This document shows positions 57,549-64,000 of a stretch of 64,000 nucleotides of DNA, in pieces. The notes under the pieces are model-generated. The model saw only the letters and a list, made by a program, of their open reading frames with translations, made no database searches and was not told where the DNA came from. Origin of the DNA: Serpula lacrymans var. lacrymans S7.9 (Eukaryota > Basidiomycota > Agaricomycetes > Boletales > Serpulaceae); the NCBI RefSeq assembly GCF_000218685.1, contig NW_006763292.1, positions 1,819,685-1,883,684 of the forward strand. Direction: 5' to 3'. The position numbers and the translations under genes were made by a program. Within the stretch, counting starts at the first letter, position 1. The number at the start of each line of letters is the position of its first letter.

Positions 57549-57749
57549 AACAGGGATCTGAAGGCAAATTATCAGGTTGAAGTCAGTCAATGGAAGGAAG
57601 AGTGTGAGAATGCAAAAGCAGAAACGCGCTGGCCTGCATGGAAAAAGCCAGTCTGTGGCAAGCTCGAGACACTATTACCTAAACCTACAGCAATAGATGC
57701 TGACCTGGATGCTGATGAGCATGAAAACGGCACAGAGGACGAGGAGTAG
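57549..57749 (+). pseudogene. C-terminal fragment of a pogo-type transposase
   Basis: A 66-codon open segment ends at TAG 57747. It has a charged helix (QVEVSQWKEECENAKAETRW), then WKKPVCGKLETLLPKP and an acidic tail, a layout common at the end of fungal DDE_1 transposases. Assignment is by pattern only. Confidence 0.45.
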
Positions 57750-58064
57750 TACCATACTGATAACCGCTTAGATATTCAGTGATGATTGAGTCTTTTAGAT
57801 TTACTATATTTGGTGCTGACTCAAATGCCCAGAAACCTGATTCCGTGGTGCCAACCTAGATTCTTGAATTATGCATGTAGTTTCTGAATGATGATTATAA
57901 TATATTCATATAAATATCTATACAGGTATCTCAGATAGAAAGTGTAGCTTATTGAATGAATATTGCAAGGGAGTCAGGCCTGGAATGCGCAAGTATCTAC
58001 ACAAAACCTAACCCTACGCACGGTGTAGCTGCCGCTTTACTTACCAATTCTCTACTTGAACCAA
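57750..58064. other. Intergenic spacer, LIP2 promoter side
   Basis: 315 bp, AT-rich, with no gene. It marks the right edge of the repeat block. Confidence 0.5.
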
Positions 58065-58946
58065 ATGACGCTCCCTCCAATCCTCTTCCACTATTTCCAA
58101 ACACCCCTCCCCTACGCACGCACCCTCGCCCTCCAAGAAAAACTCCATGCACTGCAGCTCTCCACCCGCCGCACCTCTCCAGGCTCACATCCCGACCTTC
58201 TCCTCCTACTCCAGCATCGACCTGTGTATACCTTCGGGAGACGTCAGTCCCAGCCTTCCATAGGCACAGAGGAGGACGAGAACGACCGCGAACACGCAAG
58301 GCTCAAGGCTCTTGGCGCTGACTCGGTTTGCACAGCGCGTGGCGGACTCGTGACGTATCACGGCCCAGGTCAACTCGTTGGCTACCCTCTCTTCGACCTC
58401 TCCCGCCCATCTCCATCCCATCCTACGCCAATCCCTATCCGCACCTACATTTCACTCCTCATCCGCACCATCACCCACCACCTCCAACACACACACTCGC
58501 TCGTCACTGCCCCATGCGCACATACTGGCGTCTTCCTCGACGAACACACCAAGGTCGCGAGCGTGGGCGTGCAGGTGAGGCACAGGCTCACTACCCATGG
58601 GTTCTCGTTGAATGTGACGAAGGAGCCGATAGAGTGGTTTGACAGAGTCGTCGCGTGTGGGCTGGAGGGTGTCAGGGCAGGGTGTATAGAAGAAGCGGTG
58701 CAGCGCATTAGTGCTGGTATAGAGGGAGCCCAAAGTAAGCCCAGCCAACTCACAGTCCCCTCAATAATTCCTTCCCTCGTATCTACCTTCGGAAACGTGT
58801 TTAACCGTGAAATGCGCGCGCTCGACATGGATACGGAGGGAGAGGTGCAGGATGCGGTACGCGAGCTTGAGAAGGATGCAAAGATGGCTGGGGACTGGTT
58901 GCGTGCGCCCCTTGAAGTGGGCGATTTGAGATCTGAGCCATCGTAG
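58065..58946 (+). CDS. LIP2: Octanoyl-[acyl carrier protein]-protein transferase (LipB/Lip2)
   Basis: Mitochondrial enzyme that moves octanoate from ACP to lipoyl domains in lipoate synthesis. One exon of 293 codons starting MTLPPILFHYFQ. Conserved parts: LLLLQHRPVYTFGRRQ, RGGLVTYHGPGQLVGYPLFDL (the His-Gly-Pro-Gly-Gln signature, about residues 90-110), TGVFLDEHTKVASVGVQVRH, THGFSLNVT and the catalytic-Cys motif FDRVVACGLEGV. An upstream in-frame TTG at 58056 is not an ATG, so 58065 is the start. No strong presequence is evident, although the first 25 residues are poor in acids. Confidence 0.92.
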   Translation: MTLPPILFHYFQTPLPYARTLALQEKLHALQLSTRRTSPGSHPDLLLLLQHRPVYTFGRRQSQPSIGTEEDENDREHARLKALGADSVCTARGGLVTYHGPGQLVGYPLFDLSRPSPSHPTPIPIRTYISLLIRTITHHLQHTHSLVTAPCAHTGVFLDEHTKVASVGVQVRHRLTTHGFSLNVTKEPIEWFDRVVACGLEGVRAGCIEEAVQRISAGIEGAQSKPSQLTVPSIIPSLVSTFGNVFNREMRALDMDTEGEVQDAVRELEKDAKMAGDWLRAPLEVGDLRSEPS

Positions 58947-59605
58947 TGGGGAGTGGTAGATGGTTTGAAAGCTCCAGCGTGCAGATGGCCGTGGTTTACA
59001 TTGCTTGGAGTTGGAAGTGGGGTGAGACCAGTGAGGTGTTACACCCAGCGCATATTTCTAGATTTACCAATCCTAATATTACCCACAACTCAGTACTCAG
59101 TTTGCAGTTCTCTAACCTGAAACAATACTCTACTGGTTTTGCCTGAATCAATATTCGATTCTGGTACCTTCAGCAAATACACGGTGATGCAGCGACGTCC
59201 TTTTGTGTCCTTGCCGTCAGTAAGAAACAGGGCAGGACGCAAATCAGGAAATGTCTGAAAGCAAATGGCAAACTTGCAATAGCGACCCAGAATCACAATT
59301 CCAACACAACTTCTATTTTTCTATGTATGCCGTGCTATCTGCACTTCGATGCGTTTAGAGCCGTCATGCACGAGACTTGAATAAGTTTGAGTGAGATGAG
59401 ATGACACAATTGGCACTCGAGTCAGCCTAGAACGAGAACTGACGAGGGATGCTCGACACATGAGTCCTACTAACGCAGCTTCACCACACGCCAAATTTTT
59501 TTCAGCAAATGACTTGGACATTGCCTATTACCACGGATCGCTATTACGCATGGAAAGATACCACACACCAAATCAGACAGTCCTCCTTCTCGTCCCACTC
59601 ACCAA
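58947..59605. other. Convergent intergenic spacer
   Basis: About 660 bp between LIP2 (+) and ATP11 (-) stops. No gene or repeat seen; short ORFs only. Confidence 0.5.
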
Positions 59606-60801
59606 TTAAGCCGTCAACTTCGCATGCTCTAACAGCTCCTCCCACTTAAACTCCTCCGGTCGTTCATGAAATGTCTTCAGCAGCCGCTCTGCGGTACTCG
59701 TGCTTTTCCCGCTCTCCCACAAATAAAACTTCTGCAGCTCCATCACGAGGAGCTGCGCGTCGTTTTGCGTCAGCATGAACCTCCCTCCCTCGTCACCTTT
59801 TCCTTCAACAGCAGCGCCTCCACCTCCAGGAGAAGCAGTGATCTCTCCCCTCAACAACACATTCCCATGGCTCCTCGCGAGATCAGGATAGAATGTGAGT
59901 GCGAGGAAGGGCGTCGCAAACGATGCGCGGAGCTTGTATTCCTGGAGAGGTGTGAAGAGGACGGTGGATGTCGGAGGGAGGGGGGTGCCATCTGCGTTGG
60001 GGTTGACACCTATTGGAAGCGGTGAGGCCACAAACGGGTCCGACGGAGTAGCAGACGGTATGGGAGGAGAGCCATGGAACGCCCACTGTAAGAAATAAAA
60101 CTCGTACGCCTCCTCCTTCCCTCCTTCTCCTCCCAAGCGCGGCACTGGAACAATAAACGACCCATACTTCCTCGCCGTACCTATCATGTTCTCATACAGC
60201 CCCACCGGCACAGAGGCGCATACGTACCCGCGACCTGTACCGCCTGAGCGAGACGCGTGATAGGCTGTCCAAAGGGCTGAGAGTTGAGCTGGGGTTGTCG
60301 GGGATTGGGGAGAGAGGATGAGGGGGATATTGAGTAAGGAAGAGAGAGGCTGGGTGGGTTGTAGTGGAGATGTGTGAGTTCAAGTAGTGAGCGAGTTGGA
60401 AATGAGTAAAGAAAATGAAAATGGGCGACGTTACCTGACGGGTGGAGCTGTCTTTACGGACATTAGAAGGAGTAGAATGCGCAGTAGAAGTAGAATGAGC
60501 AAGTTTGGGTGAAGACGGTGCTGGAGAAGGTGTTGTTTTTTGTGACTCCCATTCGCGTTTTCGTCTGTTTGTTCCTCGGCTTTTGCTTTCGCTTTCAGGT
60601 CTGCGAGACTTTGACCAGCCCTGTTGATTGAGTGAGAAGTTTATACGTCAAGAATGTGTGATGAAATGGGCGTAGAGAAAAGACTCACTGGCGTGCTTTG
60701 TGGTTTAGCTTGTGTGCATACTTGGACTCGAATGTGTTGGCGACATGAGAGAAGTAACGCGTGGTGGAAGCTAGTCTAGTTGAGCGCACAAGGCGATACA
60801 T
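59606..60801 (-). CDS. ATP11: F1-ATPase assembly factor Atp11
   Basis: Mitochondrial chaperone that binds the F1 beta subunit during ATP synthase assembly. Exon 1 (60801 down) encodes MYRLVRSTRLASTTRYFSHV, a good mitochondrial presequence. Exon 2 begins AGQSLADLKAKAKAEEQ. Exon 3 has PLSSLLNIPLILSP and LSALWTAYHASR and continues without intron into VGLYENMIGTARKYGSFIVPVPR, YEFYFLQWAF, FTPLQEYKLRASFATPFLALTFYPDL and ends HAKLTA. Within exon 2, near 60550-60580, the frame of its first half and the frame needed to join exon 3 (EWESQKTT...RQ) differ by one base, so the assembled gene has a frameshift, probably a base error. Confidence 0.88.
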
Positions 60802-61984
60802 GGCGTGTCTGCAATAAGCATTAGCATGATGACCATCGTACTAGAGAGTGACTGGACTTGCGGTAACTCGATCGTGGTGAAAAGAGACACGACCGAAATG
60901 GGACATCGGTTTGGCCATTACATTACTTCGTCGTACTCAAACACAACATTATGGTCCACCGCGCAGACACGAAGGAACATGCATCAGTCACGTATTCGAA
61001 TCATTCAAATGAACACCGTTAATTCTAATACCGTTCCCACTTAACCGTCGCGTACACTCCAAATGTCTACCCTTCCCTAGCCAATCGCTCAGCTCCAAGT
61101 TCAGTCCACCAAACGTCCCGCTCAGGCGATATAGGGCGCAGTCATGTGTGCACTTAATATATCTGTGCTGCTGTAGAAATTTTGTCAAACAAATATGGAG
61201 GTATGGTCATTTTGGTGGTGCTTTGGAGGGGAGGGAGAGTGCAGGACGCTAGTTTCTAACAGTAAGTGTACCGCTCACACTCACACTCACACTCACACCT
61301 CACGCTATCTCCCGTTAAACGTGACCCGTTTCCCCTCCTCTTATTACTCCTCTGGACTTCACTTGCCAACTAGATGATGCCGGATCGAAGAGTAATGAAA
61401 CATCTCTGCACCACCCGCCATCACTCCCATAGCCCTTCTTTGTCTCGCGAGGTACATGCACTTCCCGTCCTGCTCAAGGTGCTAGCTCATTTTCATCATA
61501 TTATGTCGCATGTCGAGCCAGGTTTACCACATTAATCGCACGAACCGACCATCACTTGCTTGTTTCCCCCCGCACCATCGCTGTGCGTTTTCGAAATTTA
61601 TATTTCGTTGGCAAACATCCACCATTGCAGCGCACTATCGCTCCCATGTTCTGATCTCAGCCCCCTCTTTCAATAGTATAAGTGCTCAATGCTACTTCTC
61701 GACATGGACGCTATCGCCATCGCGCTGGTCCTCAACCTTTTGCCCCTATGCGTTCGATTTAATGGCGCCACCGGTCTGCAAGTATTTATATACCCATGAG
61801 CGCTAGGATACAACTACTGTTATTTGCAAGTCACGAAGTGGCCCAACGTGGGTGCACTTCAGCGCCTGTTGCCTGCAGGGTACACCATGGGCGAGACATC
61901 AAACGCACACTTCCTCTCTCCCACCTACCTCCTACATCCATTTCCACACTGTATACCGGCACCCTCAACACCAACCAAATCGCA
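60802..61984. other. Intergenic region
   Basis: About 1.2 kb between the ATP11 start (-) and the STAND pseudogene (+). It contains a (TCACAC)4 microsatellite near 61275-61298. No credible coding or RNA gene. Confidence 0.45.
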
Positions 61985-62935
61985 ATGACTGAAACTATCT
62001 TGAATCAAGGATCTGGCTCAGGACCTGGATTCTTCAATAGGGCTCAAAATACCAACGCAAGCGGAAGCCATTTTGTCGAGGTTGGCACCGTCATCGGTGG
62101 TCATTTGCACATCAACAATGTCAACAATCGGTTTCCTGCAGCTCCCACTGTGCAGTACAAAGACCTGGACACTTTGCCTTCATTCAACGGTGCACCTGAT
62201 CTCTTATCTACGCACTTCACTGGCCGAGACAAGGAGTTAGACGTTTTTGAGAGCGTTCTTCTCCAGTAGCGAGGGCACCCAACCTACTCGATGTACCGTC
62301 TACAGGATGCCTGGACTGGGAAAGACACAGTTTGCCTTGATGTTCGCCACCATGGAGTATGCCAGCAAACATTTTTCCAATGTGTTTTGGATTTCGGGCA
62401 TTACAACCGATAAGCTTCAGGCTGGATTCGAAAAAGTCTGGGCTTGTTAGCCACCCCCACGTTGGTGACACAAAGATGGAAGATAAGCTTGTAGCTGTAC
62501 GCCATTGGTTCGAGGCGTCTGGGTCTATCTCGTGGCTTATCGTATTCGACAACGTAGGACAATACTCTTGATCTCTCTCGGGAATTTACTCCCCGGGAGA
62601 ATACACATGGGAGAATTTTATATACTACTCGCACGCAGGATATTGCCAAAGCCGTGACTAGCTGTGCGGGTCATCGTCACCCTATCATCGAGCTTGACGT
62701 GCTTGATGTACGAGATGCAGCCAAACTGTTCCTGCGTGATGCGGAGATTGATACGGACAATGATGGTGCTGCCTCAGCTGTGGGGAGCGCAGAGCAGCTA
62801 GTGAACTGTATCGGACGGCTGCCTCTGGCAATAGCTCAAGCAGCGTCATTCAAAAGGAGCTCACCACAAAACGTAGAGCAAGTGCTAACACTACATCGCA
62901 ATGCCACTCACAAGGCCGAGGTAGGTAGTTAACAT
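61985..62935 (+). pseudogene. NB-ARC/STAND NTPase gene, frameshifted
   Basis: Remnant of a NOD-like signalling ATPase. The N-terminus has a short Gly/Asn-rich segment (HFVEVGTVIGGHLHINNVNN), then FTGRDKELDVFESVL before the NTPase. P-loop MPGLGKTQFAL (about 62309), FSNVFWISG, Walker B SWLIVFDNV (about 62528), sensor GRILYTTR and the GLPLA-like GRLPLAIAQA (62815). The pieces lie in three frames: 0 to 62269, then +1, then +2, then 0 again from about 62580, so there are three frameshifts. No repeat domain is readable downstream; an intron-like GT...CTAATG...AG is seen at about 62921-62972. Most likely a pseudogene in this assembly. Confidence 0.75.
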
Positions 62936-63697
62936 CTGGTCATTTTTGCCTACTAATGTTTACGGTGAGCAGATCATCAAATGCAACTGGGTTTATTATA
63001 CGAGCAAAAGTCAGTTGGGTAAAAAGTAACTATGCAGTTTACTGATGACTGGTAATGGCCCAGTACTTGATTTGGGGAGTTCTCCCCTCCTTAGTACTAC
63101 TTAATACACTCGTGTTTGTTGCTCCAAGCCAAATGAACAGTTTATAAGATGACACAAGTCGGTTCCAGTAAAAGACCGTACAGTCGAAGACGCGGCCGAA
63201 AGGAACCGACGGGAGAAGGGCGAGGCACGACGATCGATCGAGATGTTGATGAGCGATATGAAGGAGATCTGGAGATCTGCACGGTGTGTCTCGTCAGCCA
63301 CCGGCCATCGACGAACCTGAGCTTGGAGAGACCAAAGGCAGCTAGGGGAGAGGCAGTGGGTGGAGCGAGAGGAGGTAGCTGACAGCTGCAGAAAGGGAGG
63401 AGCAAAAGGAGGAAGGGAGGAAAGGGCGACCCTGCGTGCGTGTGGGCTGTTGATGGAGATGTTTAGTAAGCGGAGGGTTTGTTATCGACCAATGAAAAAC
63501 GATATGTTTATCAGAGAGAGAGGGAGACGGGTTGAAAAGTGAGCAAGAGGAAGTGACACTTGCAAGACACAATGCACCCAATGCTCGAGAAACGTACGTC
63601 CTGTTGCTGAGAATGCGGATGTGTGCTGACAGTGTGGCAGGACTGGCAGAGTGTGTATCGCACCTATCTCTCCCTATCTCTCTCACACCCTCTCTAG
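62936..63697. other. Intergenic region before the ammonium transporter
   Basis: About 760 bp. It should hold the transporter promoter and first exon, which I could not place. A CT-rich stretch (63660-63697) ends in the acceptor TCTCTAG of the next exon. Confidence 0.4.
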
Positions 63698-64000
63698 ATA
63701 TGACCGTGGTGATCTCTCCTTTATCATTGTCGCTGGTGCGATGGTGTCCTTCATGATCCCAGGCCTAGGTCTCTCTCTTATCTCTTATCTTTCTCCCTTC
63801 TTTGCTCACTTTTCTCCCAGCCTTTCTCTATTCTGGTCTCGCACGCCGCAAATCAGCGCTGTCGCTCATCTGGGCTGTTTCCGCATCAAACGCAGTCTGT
63901 ATCTTCCAGTGGTATTTCTGGGGCTACTCCCTCGCCTTTTCTCCCTCCGCAACAAACGGATTCATCGGGAACCTCGCAAACTTTGGTCTCATCGGTGTCC
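63698..64000 (+). CDS. Ammonium transporter (Mep/AMT family), 5' part, runs off the window
   Basis: Membrane ammonium permease. The exon starting after an AG acceptor at 63697 reads YDRGDLSFIIVAGAMVSFMIPGL, the first helix region. A 52-nt intron follows (63769-63820), then FLYSGLARRKSALSLIW, the hallmark YSGL-ARRKSALSL signature, VCIFQWYFWGYSLAFS and GFIGNLANFGLIGV to the edge. The first exon with the ATG was not found, and the C-terminal three quarters lie outside. Confidence 0.9.

Noticed and set aside
58056..58064. Upstream start for LIP2
   Set aside because: The codon at 58056 is TTG; the first in-frame ATG is 58065.
61275..61298. (TCACAC) repeats as a possible CRISPR or regulatory array
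   Set aside because: A plain microsatellite; no spacers, and the genome is eukaryotic.

Overview
The window is nuclear DNA of a filamentous fungus, most likely a basidiomycete. The evidence is dense genes on both strands, short GT-AG introns of roughly 50-70 nt cutting almost every gene into many exons, and fungal housekeeping families (Vac8, Atp11, a GIGYF-like GYF protein, Mep/AMT). It carries a large block of LTR retrotransposons and a pogo/DDE_1 transposon. Two 100-N runs (12384-12483, 51212-51311) are assembly gaps.

Region 1 (1-34.5 kb) is gene-rich. In order it holds: a 3' gene fragment; tRNA nucleotidyltransferase CCA1 (-), divergent from vacuolar armadillo protein VAC8 (+); a secreted GH16 glucanase gene split by a 1,809-bp TG...CA element; a BAG-domain Hsp70 co-chaperone; a GYF/eIF4E-family-binding protein (-); an acetyl-CoA transporter (-); a cytochrome P450 (+); a SET/NAP histone chaperone (-); SAC1 phosphoinositide phosphatase (-), divergent from U2 snRNP A' (+); a TMEM205-like membrane protein (-); COP9 signalosome subunit 6 (-); tRNA-Thr(AGT) (-); and replicative helicase subunit MCM5 (+).

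Region 2 (35.0-57.8 kb) is a repeat island. A pogo-type transposase gene (-) holds a nested 5.9-kb Ty3/Gypsy chromovirus (-) whose 5' LTR has shrunk to 20 bp, plus a 60-bp Copia LTR fragment. After a tRNA-Met-like sequence and one intact single-copy gene (NmrA-like oxidoreductase), a 5-kb Copia element (Copia-1, +) follows with both LTRs and one uninterrupted frame broken only by five stop codons. A second, more decayed Copia element (Copia-2, +) carries an inserted solo LTR. The block ends with a solo Gypsy LTR, a Copia-1 LTR fragment and a pogo C-terminal fragment. All elements look dead; several lesions (CGA/CAA to stop, Asp to Asn in the reverse transcriptase active sites) fit C-to-T decay.

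Region 3 (57.8-64 kb) returns to single-copy genes: octanoyltransferase LIP2 (+), F1-ATPase assembly factor ATP11 (-, apparent frameshift), a decayed NB-ARC/STAND gene (+), and the start of an ammonium transporter (+) running off the end.

The most unusual signal is in Copia-1. The palindrome CTCC-N(0-2)-GGAG occurs about 18 times in 5 kb, in LTRs and coding sequence and in all three codon phases, which is far above chance. The next most interesting is the LTR element inside the GH16 gene: it carries a 180-codon ORF in its U3-like part, and it could in principle be spliced out as a frame-preserving intron.
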